From Astrobacterium formosum (GTDB taxonomy: Bacteria > Pseudomonadota > Alphaproteobacteria > Rhizobiales > Xanthobacteraceae): a stretch of 64,000 bases of DNA. Shown one piece after another: positions 16,912 to 24,311 of this stretch. Where the stretch lies: the NCBI GenBank assembly GCA_030848545.1, contig JAVDCA010000001.1, positions 186,001 to 250,000 of the forward strand. Reading direction: 5' to 3'. The translations under genes and the position numbers were made by a program. Below the pieces are notes generated by a model that saw nothing but the letters and a program-made list of their open reading frames with translations, searched no databases and was not told the DNA's origin. How positions within the stretch are numbered: the stretch's first letter is position 1; each line of letters opens with the position of its first letter.

Positions 16912-17827
16912 ACATGCGCCGGCGGCGGCGCCGCGACCGGTCCGGGTCGGCCTCGTCACCGACGTGGTCGATTGGCATGCACGGCAGCTGATGTCGGCTT
17001 TCAGGAAGGCCGGCGTCAAGGCGCTGCCCATGCGCCTGGAAAACTGCCGTTTCGAGACCCTCGCGCCCTCAGGCCTCATTCTCGACGGTTTTGGCGAGAG
17101 CCTCCCGGACGCAGTCCTGGCGCGCACACTCTCGGGCGGCAGTTTCGAAGTCGTGACACGGCGTCTCGGCATCCTGCACGCCCTCACGGGCCTCGGCGTG
17201 CCGGTTCTCAACAACGCGCGTGCCATCGAGCGATGTGTCGACAAGTCGACGACAAGCTTCCTGCTGGCTCGCGCCGGCATCCCGACGCCGGCCACCTGGG
17301 TGATGGAAAAGGCCGCCGAGGCGCGTGCCATCGTGACGGCCGAGGTCGGCTCCGGCCCGCTGGTGCTCAAGCCGTTGTTCGGATCGCAGGGCCGGGGACT
17401 GCTGTTGATTCGTACTGCCGACGATCTGCCCGAGACGCCACCCGGCGGTGTCTACTATCTGCAGCGTTTCGTCGCAGTGGAGCGCGACGGCTTCCACGAT
17501 TTCCGTCTGTTCATCTCGGGCGGGCGGGTGCTGGCGGCCATGATGCGCCATTCCGGACATTGGATCACCAACGTCAAGCGAGGTGGGCGGCCGGTCGCGG
17601 TGGTGGCCGATGCCGTCATGAAGCGCATGGCGGTCGCGGCCGCGGCGGCGGTCGGCGCCGACTTCGCCGGCGTCGACATCATCCAGGGTGCCGACGGGCC
17701 GACCGTGCTCGAAGTCAACAGCATGCCGGCCTGGTCGGGATTGCAGCAGGTGACGCCGGTCGACGTTGCAGCCGCGCTCGCCGACGACGTTGTCGCTCTG
17801 GTGAGGCGGCGGAGTGTAACGGGATGA
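16895..17827 (+). CDS. RimK-like ATP-grasp ligase of the H4MPT cluster
   Basis: A 310-residue member of the RimK-type amino-acid ligases. The ATP-grasp core runs from about residue 115, with VLKPLFGSQGRGL near 151-163, DFRLFISGGRVLA near 202-214 and the metal-binding VLEVNSMPAWSGLQ near 271-284. In archaea, RimK relatives add glutamate to H4MPT or F420. Here a glutamyl addition to a methanopterin or methylofuran tail is a reasonable inference. It overlaps mch by 17 bases. No good ribosome site is visible, so it may rely on translational coupling. Confidence 0.85.
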   Translation: MPRSLEHAPAAAPRPVRVGLVTDVVDWHARQLMSAFRKAGVKALPMRLENCRFETLAPSGLILDGFGESLPDAVLARTLSGGSFEVVTRRLGILHALTGLGVPVLNNARAIERCVDKSTTSFLLARAGIPTPATWVMEKAAEARAIVTAEVGSGPLVLKPLFGSQGRGLLLIRTADDLPETPPGGVYYLQRFVAVERDGFHDFRLFISGGRVLAAMMRHSGHWITNVKRGGRPVAVVADAVMKRMAVAAAAAVGADFAGVDIIQGADGPTVLEVNSMPAWSGLQQVTPVDVAAALADDVVALVRRRSVTG

Positions 17828-17860
17828 GGTCCACTGCCGCAGATGGCAGCACCTTCACGT

Positions 17861-17978
17861 CTCCCCGCTTGCGGGGCGAGGTCGCCGCACGAAGTGCGGC
17901 GGGTGAGGGGGCGTTGCCGCGGACGATGCGCTTGCCGCCAAAGCCCCTCATTCCGACCCTCGCCCCGCAAGCGGGGAG
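17861..17978. repeat. Palindromic intergenic repeat element
   Basis: A perfect 20-base inverted repeat (17861-17880 and 17959-17978) encloses a second hairpin, GCCGCAC-GAA-GTGCGGC (17884-17900). The element fills most of the 190-base gap between the RimK-like and CitG-like genes. The CCCCGC-TT-GCGGGG cores resemble short mosaic repeats of rhizobial genomes. It carries no coding capacity and may act as an RNA hairpin within the operon transcript. Confidence 0.8.
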
Positions 17979-18017
17979 AGGGAGAAGACAGGCTCGGCGA
18001 CGCCCCATAGCTTCCTC

Positions 18018-18875
18018 ATGAACCAGGCCATCATCGCCGCTGCTTTCGTGGCCGCTTGCGAGGACGAATTGCAGGCACTCAAGCCCGGCAACGTCCATGT
18101 CCATGCCGACGGGCATCGCATGACGGTCGATGACTTTCGCCGCAGTGCCGCCGCCGCGTCAGGCCCGCTCACGATCCCAGGTGCCCGTGTCGGCGTCCGC
18201 ATCGCCGGCGCCGTCGCGGCGACGCTTGCGCGCGTGGGCACCAACACCAATCTGGGCATTGTGCTTTTGTGCGCGCCTCTGGCAGCGGCCGCCGAACGGG
18301 CGACGTCGCCGCTCGGGACGGAACTCGCCCGGGAGCTCGCCGGCCTCGATCGCGAGGATGCGGCGCTCGCGTTCAAGGCCATCGTGTCGAGTGCGCCGGC
18401 GGGTCTCGGGCGCGCCGAGCGTCACGACGTCTTCGCGCCGGCGACGGTCACGCTTCGGGCCGCCATGGCAGAAGCCGCCGGGCGTGACCGCATCGCCCGC
18501 CAATACGCCACCGATTTCGCGGACGTCTTCGGTCTCGGCCTGCCGGTGTTTAGGCGGGCGCTGGCTCGGTGGGCCGATCGCCGATGGGCGACGCTCGCGA
18601 CCTATCTGAAATTTCTGTCGGCTTTCCCCGATAGCCACATCGTCCGCAAGCACGGCGAGGGCGTGGCCGAGGAGGCCCGGGCCGCCGCTGAACAAGTCCG
18701 TGGCCGACTTGAAACATGCACATCCCCGGAAGACCTCATCCCAGACCTCAGGGATTGGGATTCCCACCTGAAAAGATGTGGAATCAATCCGGGCACCAGC
18801 GCCGATCTCACGGTTGCGACCTTGTTCGCTGATCGGTTGAGGAACATCTTGCCGTCGACACAAAGGAATGGTTGA
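18018..18875 (+). CDS. CitG-like (triphosphoribosyl-dephospho-CoA synthase family) protein of the H4MPT cluster
   Basis: An all-helical 285-residue protein of the CitG/MdcB family. The conserved [19 protein letters not shown] lies at residues 22-40, and a [17 protein letters not shown] segment sits near 76-92. Classical CitG makes a prosthetic-group precursor for citrate or malonate decarboxylase, but neither enzyme is nearby. Homologues inside H4MPT clusters are thought to work on the phosphoribosyl part of methanopterin. It is separated from the upstream gene by the palindromic element. Confidence 0.87.
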   Translation: MNQAIIAAAFVAACEDELQALKPGNVHVHADGHRMTVDDFRRSAAAASGPLTIPGARVGVRIAGAVAATLARVGTNTNLGIVLLCAPLAAAAERATSPLGTELARELAGLDREDAALAFKAIVSSAPAGLGRAERHDVFAPATVTLRAAMAEAAGRDRIARQYATDFADVFGLGLPVFRRALARWADRRWATLATYLKFLSAFPDSHIVRKHGEGVAEEARAAAEQVRGRLETCTSPEDLIPDLRDWDSHLKRCGINPGTSADLTVATLFADRLRNILPSTQRNG

Positions 18876-19044
18876 CTTGTCGGCGCGGGGACAAGCGCCC
18901 CGCCGCTATCTGGCAAACCGGTCCGGTCGTTCACGCCGGGCGCTGTCAACAAGGATAGCCGTTCTTCCGGCGCCGGCGGCTCCGGTGTTCGGACGGTCAA
19001 GTCAAGAACAGTCCTTGCGCAGAGCGCATTGGGAGGAGATGGCG

Positions 19045-19551
19045 ATGGCGAAAATCAACGGACTCTGCGTCGGCGAATCGCTGGTCGGCGAAGGTAACGA
19101 GGTTGCCCATATCGATCTGATCATGGGCCCGCGGGGCAGCGCCGCCGAAACGGCGTTCGTCAACTGTCTGACCAACAACAAAGACGGTTTCACCTCGCTG
19201 TTGGCGGTGGTGGCGCCCAATCTCATGTGCAAGCCCGCGACCGTGATGTTCAACAAGGTGACCATCAAGGGCGCCAAGCAGGCCGTGCAGATGTTCGGTC
19301 CGGCCCAGCATGCGGTCGCCAAGGCGGTGGCGGATTCGGTTGCCGATGGCACCATCCCGGCCGACGAGGCCGACAACCTGTTCATCTGCGTCGGCGTATT
19401 CATCCATTGGGAAGCCGCCGACGACAAGAAGATCCAGGACTACAACTATCGTGCCGTGAAGGAGTCCATCGAACGGGCCGTGAAGGGCGAACCGAGCGCC
19501 CGCGAGGTGGTGGCCCAGCGCGACCAGGTCAAGCACCCGTTCGCGGCCTAA
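19045..19551 (+). CDS. fae: Formaldehyde-activating enzyme
   Basis: A 168-residue enzyme that condenses formaldehyde with H4MPT to methylene-H4MPT, the entry step for formaldehyde released by XoxF. The catalytic histidine is His22 in [12 protein letters not shown]; other family blocks are [31 protein letters not shown] and a C-terminal HPFAA. Two ATGs lie two codons apart. The second (19045) is chosen because GGGAGGAG then has normal spacing and the start matches known Fae proteins. A longer upstream frame reads through non-coding sequence. Confidence 0.96.
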   Translation: MAKINGLCVGESLVGEGNEVAHIDLIMGPRGSAAETAFVNCLTNNKDGFTSLLAVVAPNLMCKPATVMFNKVTIKGAKQAVQMFGPAQHAVAKAVADSVADGTIPADEADNLFICVGVFIHWEAADDKKIQDYNYRAVKESIERAVKGEPSAREVVAQRDQVKHPFAA

Positions 19552-19635
19552 AGCGGATCGGTGACGACCGGCTGGTCTTGAACGCAGTCGCTGGCTCTCG
19601 CGGCGCGCATACGGTTTGGCATGCGCGCCGCGGCG

Positions 19636-19703
19636 GCAGGAAGCCTTGGGCCGCAGGAAGCCTTGGGCCGCAGGAAGCCCTGGGGCCCAAGAAGCCCTGG
19701 GGC
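19636..19703. repeat. Tandem repeat of a 17-18 base unit after fae
   Basis: Four consecutive copies of GCAGGAAGCCTTGGGCC or close variants: 19636-19652, 19653-19669 (identical), 19670-19687 (two changes) and a decayed copy to about 19703. It lies in the gap between the convergent fae and HisA-like genes. Confidence 0.75.
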
Positions 19704-19724
19704 TGATGCCCCTGGCAGGTGCTT

Positions 19725-19760
19725 GACCAAGGCCGCAATCAAGACCAAGGCCGCAATCAA
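19725..19760. repeat. Direct repeat of 18 bases at the end of the HisA-like gene
   Basis: Two perfect tandem copies of GACCAAGGCCGCAATCAA (19725-19742 and 19743-19760). The second copy contains the stop codon of the minus-strand HisA-like gene, so a duplication has copied the gene end. Confidence 0.75.
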
Positions 19761-20479
19761 GCCGACGACGTCGTCTTTGGAATGACGGCGCAAGCGGCGA
19801 TGTCCTCGCCGGTCAACCGCCCGTCGTGCAGACAGGTGGCGACCAGGGCGCCGGCGATGCCGATGCGACCGAGGGCGGCGAGATCGGCGCCGTCACGCAC
19901 GCCACCGGCGGCATATACAAGGCGGTCGTGGGCGGAATGCTTGATCTGCTTGAGCCGGTCGAGGTCGGCTCCGCCATTGCCGCCGACGCGGGCCAGCGTC
20001 ATGGCGATGATGTGCCGTGGCCAACAACTGCTGTCGGCGAGAATGTCCGGCGGACCGAGAAATGCGTCGCCGCGGAAATCCAGCGAAAGGACGACGCGGA
20101 CGTGACCGGCCAAGCTCCTGACGAGCGATGAATCGATCTGGCATTCGCTGCCGAGCACCAGGAGATCGCGTGGGTCCTCCAGGACCGCGGCGGCACGCTC
20201 GGCGCTGCCGGCGCCGTTGTCGACCCAGAACATTTGCCCGGGGAATCGCGCCTTGAGGCGGATGAGGGCGGCGCGATTATCACCAACACCCGTGATGGCA
20301 TCGAGGTCGGCCACATAGACGGCGGGAAACGGATGGATGGCCAATAGTCCACCCATCACATCGACCGGATCGGGGCTGCCGGATAGCGGCGTCGTGATCG
20401 GCCTGTAGTTGTCTCGGTCGCCAGCGCGGGCGCGCACCACGAGGCCGCCCTTGAGGTCGATGACGGGAATGATCTGCAC
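19757..20479 (-). CDS. HisA-like TIM-barrel protein of the H4MPT cluster
   Basis: A 240-residue protein starting MQIIPVIDLKGGLVVRA, the standard opening of the HisA/HisF fold, with a second conserved strand VYVADLDAITG near residue 57 and a closing phosphate-binding AAGGVRDGADLAAL near residue 190. It is unlikely to be histidine HisA: no his genes are present, and this diverged form recurs in methylotroph H4MPT clusters, where a role in pterin or furan synthesis is suspected. It faces fae tail to tail and is divergent from the oxoprolinase-like gene. Confidence 0.85.
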   Translation of the reverse strand: MQIIPVIDLKGGLVVRARAGDRDNYRPITTPLSGSPDPVDVMGGLLAIHPFPAVYVADLDAITGVGDNRAALIRLKARFPGQMFWVDNGAGSAERAAAVLEDPRDLLVLGSECQIDSSLVRSLAGHVRVVLSLDFRGDAFLGPPDILADSSCWPRHIIAMTLARVGGNGGADLDRLKQIKHSAHDRLVYAAGGVRDGADLAALGRIGIAGALVATCLHDGRLTGEDIAACAVIPKTTSSA

Positions 20480-20543
20480 TTGATCCTCGGTCTCGGACGC
20501 GGCACTGGTCGGGCGGTCAGGTTAGCACGGGGAGGCGTCTGGG

Positions 20544-21569
20544 ATGAGTGTCGTCATCGGCTGGGACATCGGTGGAGCCCATCTCAAGGCGGCGCGGGCC
20601 GAGAATGGCCGCGTCGTCGATGCCGTGCAGGTGGCGTCGCCCTTGCGGTTCGGGCTCGAACGCCTGGGCCAGTCCTTCGCGGAGGCGAAGGCGGCAATGG
20701 GTGATGCGGGACGGCACGTCGTGACCATGACGGGCGAACTCGCTGACACGTTCGAGTCGCACGCCGACGGCGTCGCCGCTCTCGCCGCCGTGGCGGTGCG
20801 CGAACTGGGACCGACGGACGTCACCTTCTATGGCGGCCGGGCGGGGTGGATCGCCGCCGACGCGGTTGGCAACCACGTCACCGACATCGCCTCGGCCAAC
20901 TGGCACGCCTCGGCGGCTTGGGTCGCCCGTCGTGTCGGCTCGGCCCTGTTCATGGACATGGGGTCGACCACGACCGACATCGTACCGACTGTCGGCGGCG
21001 CGGTGGCGGCGCGCGGCTATACGGATGCGGAGCGGCTCGCGAGCGGCGAACTTGTCTATACGGGCCTGGTGCGCAGCTTCGTCATGGCGACCGCGAGCCG
21101 CGCACCATTCGGGGGCGGCTGGACGACGCTCGTGCACGAGAATTTCGCCAATCTGGGCGACGTCCACCGCATTCTCGGCACGCTGCCGGACGGCGCCGAC
21201 CAGATGGCGACCGCCGACGGGCGGGAGAAGACTGCGGAGGCTTCACGCTCCCGGCTCGCCCGCATGGTCGGGCGCGACGCCGCCGATGCCGACATGGCCG
21301 CGTGGGCAGGGCTCGCGCGCTTCCTTGCCGAAGCGCAAATCCGCGCCGTCCATGACGGCGCCATGCTGGTCCTGTCGGCCGGCGGGATCGCGGACGCCGC
21401 GCCGGTCGTCGGTGCCGGCTGTGGCGGACAGGTGCTGCGCGAAGTGGCGCGACGACTCGGCCGCGAGTTCCGGTCTTTCGACGATTGCCTCGACGTCGTC
21501 CCGGCAGCCCGTTCGCGCGCCTCGCAATGCGCGCCGGCCGCGGCGCTCGCCGCATTGGCCGGCGTGTGA
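20544..21569 (+). CDS. H4MPT-linked C1 transfer pathway protein (hydantoinase/oxoprolinase-like)
   Basis: A 341-residue protein of the family annotated as H4MPT-linked C1 transfer pathway protein. It has the actin-like ATPase fold, with phosphate loops GWDIGGAHLKAA (residues 6-17) and FMDMGSTTTDIVP (about 136-148), and it ends in a cysteine/alanine-rich helix. The biochemical reaction is unproven; essentiality for C1 growth in relatives is family knowledge. It is divergent from the HisA-like gene with 64 bases between. Confidence 0.88.
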   Translation: MSVVIGWDIGGAHLKAARAENGRVVDAVQVASPLRFGLERLGQSFAEAKAAMGDAGRHVVTMTGELADTFESHADGVAALAAVAVRELGPTDVTFYGGRAGWIAADAVGNHVTDIASANWHASAAWVARRVGSALFMDMGSTTTDIVPTVGGAVAARGYTDAERLASGELVYTGLVRSFVMATASRAPFGGGWTTLVHENFANLGDVHRILGTLPDGADQMATADGREKTAEASRSRLARMVGRDAADADMAAWAGLARFLAEAQIRAVHDGAMLVLSAGGIADAAPVVGAGCGGQVLREVARRLGREFRSFDDCLDVVPAARSRASQCAPAAALAALAGV

Positions 21570-21579
21570 CCAACGGAAC

Positions 21580-22497
21580 TCAGCGTCGTGCCATGCTCGG
21601 CACCGGCACGACCAGGCCCTCGGAGAACATGCGGTCGATGGCGACGGCGACGCCGGCCTCGTCGTGGCTGAGCGTCGTCCACCGGGCCGCGTCCTTGACG
21701 GCGGAAATCGCATTGCCCATGGCGATGCCGAGGCCGACTTCGCGGATCATCTCCAGGTCGTTCTCCGAATCGCCGATGGCGGCGACGCGGTCGAGGCCGA
21801 TGCCCAGAGCCCGGCAGAACTCGGCGAGCCCGGTCGCCTTGGAGACGCCGGGCGGCCACAGCTCCACCAGCCAGTCGAAGATGAAGGTGGCGTCGCACTG
21901 GCCGCGCAGTTCATCGATCATGTCGGTGAGGATCGCGACGTCCTGGTCGCGGTGGCGGACCGCCAAGAGCTTGTGCGGGGCCGGCAGCCCGGCGAAGTCG
22001 GCGTACTGGGCTGCCTCGCCGGTCGATGCGAGTTCGCGGGTGAAGAAGTGCGACGGGCCGTCGAGATAGACGGTCTCGCCCACGTACCAGCCGATGTCGA
22101 GGCCGCGCGCCTGCGCCGCCGCAACGGCGTTGCGGGCGACATCGACCGGCACGCGGTGCTCCTCGAAGCGGGGGCGGGAATCGCCGTCCCGGATGCCGAC
22201 ATCGCCGATCCAGGCGCCGCCATAGCAGATGGCGAACTCGGTGTCGGGGCCGAGTTCGCGTACCACCGTGCGCATGGCCGAGGGACTGCGCCCGGACGCC
22301 AGCACCACGATGGCGCCAGCCTCGCGCACGCGGTGGATGCCGGCACGCACAGCATCTGGAACGCGGCGCTTGCTGTCGAGGACAGTGTGATCGAGATCGA
22401 GTGCCACGACGCACACGGGTGACGCTGGCGTCACCACGCTTGTTTCCGTCAAGATCCGTCTCCGATCCACCGCACGGGCACTCTCGTCCAGGCGCAC
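21580..22497 (-). CDS. Cof-type HAD-IIB phosphatase
   Basis: A 305-residue HAD hydrolase with the nucleophile motif ALDLDHTVLDSKRRV near residues 32-46, SGRS near 68-71, a large alpha/beta cap and the metal loop IGDSENDLEMI near 241-251. These enzymes dephosphorylate sugar phosphates or flavin phosphates. It is the third gene of the PTS operon, four bases after the EIICB gene, so it probably acts on the imported sugar phosphate. The GTG at 22497 is open to doubt: a TTG at 22452 follows a better ribosome site (GGAGACGG) and gives 290 residues. Confidence 0.85.
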   Translation of the reverse strand: MRLDESARAVDRRRILTETSVVTPASPVCVVALDLDHTVLDSKRRVPDAVRAGIHRVREAGAIVVLASGRSPSAMRTVVRELGPDTEFAICYGGAWIGDVGIRDGDSRPRFEEHRVPVDVARNAVAAAQARGLDIGWYVGETVYLDGPSHFFTRELASTGEAAQYADFAGLPAPHKLLAVRHRDQDVAILTDMIDELRGQCDATFIFDWLVELWPPGVSKATGLAEFCRALGIGLDRVAAIGDSENDLEMIREVGLGIAMGNAISAVKDAARWTTLSHDEAGVAVAIDRMFSEGLVVPVPSMARR

Positions 22498-22501
22498 CGG
22501 C

Positions 22502-24289
22502 TCATCGGCCGGCCGCCATGGACTGACGATACTGTTCGGCGTCGGGGCCGACGATCAGGTGATAGCTGCCCTCGGTGAGCCGGGCGAGGGCAAGGACGCC
22601 GGCCTGGCGCGCCGCCGCCGCGTCGAACTTGGCGGCGTCGGCGAGATCGACGCGCAGGCGTGTGCCGGCGACTGCTTCGAGGCGACGGATATTGGCGCCG
22701 CCGCCCAAAGCGGCGGTGAGCGCCTTGGCGGCCTCGGCGATCGCAGCCGCCGGAGCCGTGGCCGGGGCCGTCGTCGCGGCAGCGGCCGCAACGGCCGCAG
22801 CGGGAGCCGTGGCCGGCACGGTCTTGGCCTCGGCCTTGGCGGCGCCGGACTTGAGGTATTCGTCCATGTCGGTCTTGAGGTTCTCCGAGCGGGTGCCGAA
22901 GATCACCTGCACGCCGTCGCCGACCACCATCACGCCGGCAGCCCCCATGGCCTTGAAGCGGGCCTGGTCGACCTTGGCGATGTCGTGCACGCCCACCCGC
23001 AGGCGGGTGATGCAGGCGTCGAGGCTGGCGATGTTGCCGGCACCCCCGAAGGCGGTGACCAGGGCGCGTGCGGTATCGAAGCGATCCGACGTGCCGCTTG
23101 CCTCGACCGCCGTCGTCTCGTCCTCTCGCCCCGGAGTCTTGAGGTTGAGCCAGCGAATGGAAATGCGGAACACGAGATAATAGAGCACCGCATAAGCCGG
23201 CCCGAGGATCAAAGTGAGCTGCCAGTTGTGCGCGTTGTTGCCGAAGACGTTGAACAACAGGAAGTCGATGCCCCCTTGCGAGAAGGTGAACCCCATGTGG
23301 ATGTCGAACGTGTTCGAAATGAACTGGCTCGCTCCGGCGAGCACTGCGTGGAAAAAGTAGAGCTGGGGGGCGACGAACAGGAACGAGAATTCGATCGGCT
23401 CGGTGATGCCGGTCAGGAACGAGGTCAGCGCCGCCGAGATCATGATGCCCCCGACCTTGACGCGGTTCTCCGGCTTGGCGGCATGCCAGATGGCGATCGC
23501 GGCCGCCGGCAGCCCCCACATCTTGAACAGGAAGGCGCCGGCGAGGATGCCGGCGGTCGGGTCGCCGGCGAAGAAGCGGGTGATGTCGCCGTGCAGCACC
23601 TTGCCGCTCGCGTCGGTGAAGCTGCCGATCTCGAAGAAGAACGGCACGTTCCAGATGTGGTGCAGGCCGAACGGGATCAGGAGGCGTTCGACGAAGCCGT
23701 AGATGGTCGCGGCGGTGCGCGGGTCGCTCGACGCCGCCCAGCGCGAGAAGACGTCGATGCCGTTCTGTACGGTCGGCCACACCAGCGACAGGGCGACGCC
23801 AACCACGATGGCGGCGAGCCCGGTGGCGATGGGCACGAAACGCTTGCCGGCGAAGAAGCCGAGATAGTCCGGCAGGGTGATGCGGTAGTAGCGATTGAAG
23901 AGCGTGCCGGCCACCATGCCGATGATGATGCCGCCGAACACGCCGGTTTCCATGGACTTCATGCCCATGACCATGCGGGGCTCGACCCCGAGCGCGGCGG
24001 CCATCACCCCCATGGTGGCGATCATGACCACGTAGCCGACCACGGCGGCGACGGCGGAGACGCCATCATTCTCGGTCAAGCCGAGGGCGACGCCGACGGC
24101 GAAGATCAGCGCCAGGTTGCCGAACACCGCCGAGCCGCCCTGCGCCATCAGCTGGGAGACGACGGAGGGTATCCACGAGAAGTTCGAGCTGCCGAGTCCG
24201 AGCAGCAGGCCCGCGACCGGCAGCACGGCGACCGGCAGCATCAGGGCCTTGCCGATCTTCTGCAACAGGCCGAATGCGCTGCGGAACAT
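22502..24289 (-). CDS. PTS glucose/N-acetylglucosamine-type EIICB with a second, cysteine-less B domain
   Basis: A 595-residue sugar permease of the glucose/GlcNAc class. The membrane C domain (about residues 1-385) has [20 protein letters not shown] and the sugar-site motif [10 protein letters not shown] (near 293-302). The first EIIB domain (about 403-475) carries the phosphorylatable Cys426 ([10 protein letters not shown]). After an alanine/proline linker (485-515) a second EIIB-like domain (about 516-590) has lost the cysteine: the equivalent is Val540 ([11 protein letters not shown]). An AGGA site precedes the ATG. The sugar is not determined; N-acetylglucosamine or glucose are the main options. 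Confidence 0.88.
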   Translation of the reverse strand: MFRSAFGLLQKIGKALMLPVAVLPVAGLLLGLGSSNFSWIPSVVSQLMAQGGSAVFGNLALIFAVGVALGLTENDGVSAVAAVVGYVVMIATMGVMAAALGVEPRMVMGMKSMETGVFGGIIIGMVAGTLFNRYYRITLPDYLGFFAGKRFVPIATGLAAIVVGVALSLVWPTVQNGIDVFSRWAASSDPRTAATIYGFVERLLIPFGLHHIWNVPFFFEIGSFTDASGKVLHGDITRFFAGDPTAGILAGAFLFKMWGLPAAAIAIWHAAKPENRVKVGGIMISAALTSFLTGITEPIEFSFLFVAPQLYFFHAVLAGASQFISNTFDIHMGFTFSQGGIDFLLFNVFGNNAHNWQLTLILGPAYAVLYYLVFRISIRWLNLKTPGREDETTAVEASGTSDRFDTARALVTAFGGAGNIASLDACITRLRVGVHDIAKVDQARFKAMGAAGVMVVGDGVQVIFGTRSENLKTDMDEYLKSGAAKAEAKTVPATAPAAAVAAAAATTAPATAPAAAIAEAAKALTAALGGGANIRRLEAVAGTRLRVDLADAAKFDAAAARQAGVLALARLTEGSYHLIVGPDAEQYRQSMAAGR

Positions 24290-24311
24290 GATCTTTCCTC
24301 CGAACTTGCCT

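Noticed and set aside
19636-19760. CRISPR array
   Set aside because: The repeats are directly adjacent without spacers and only 17-18 bases long; no cas genes are present.
19757-20479. Histidine biosynthesis HisA
   Set aside because: The fold is HisA-like but the sequence is diverged, no other his genes are present, and the context is entirely C1 metabolism.
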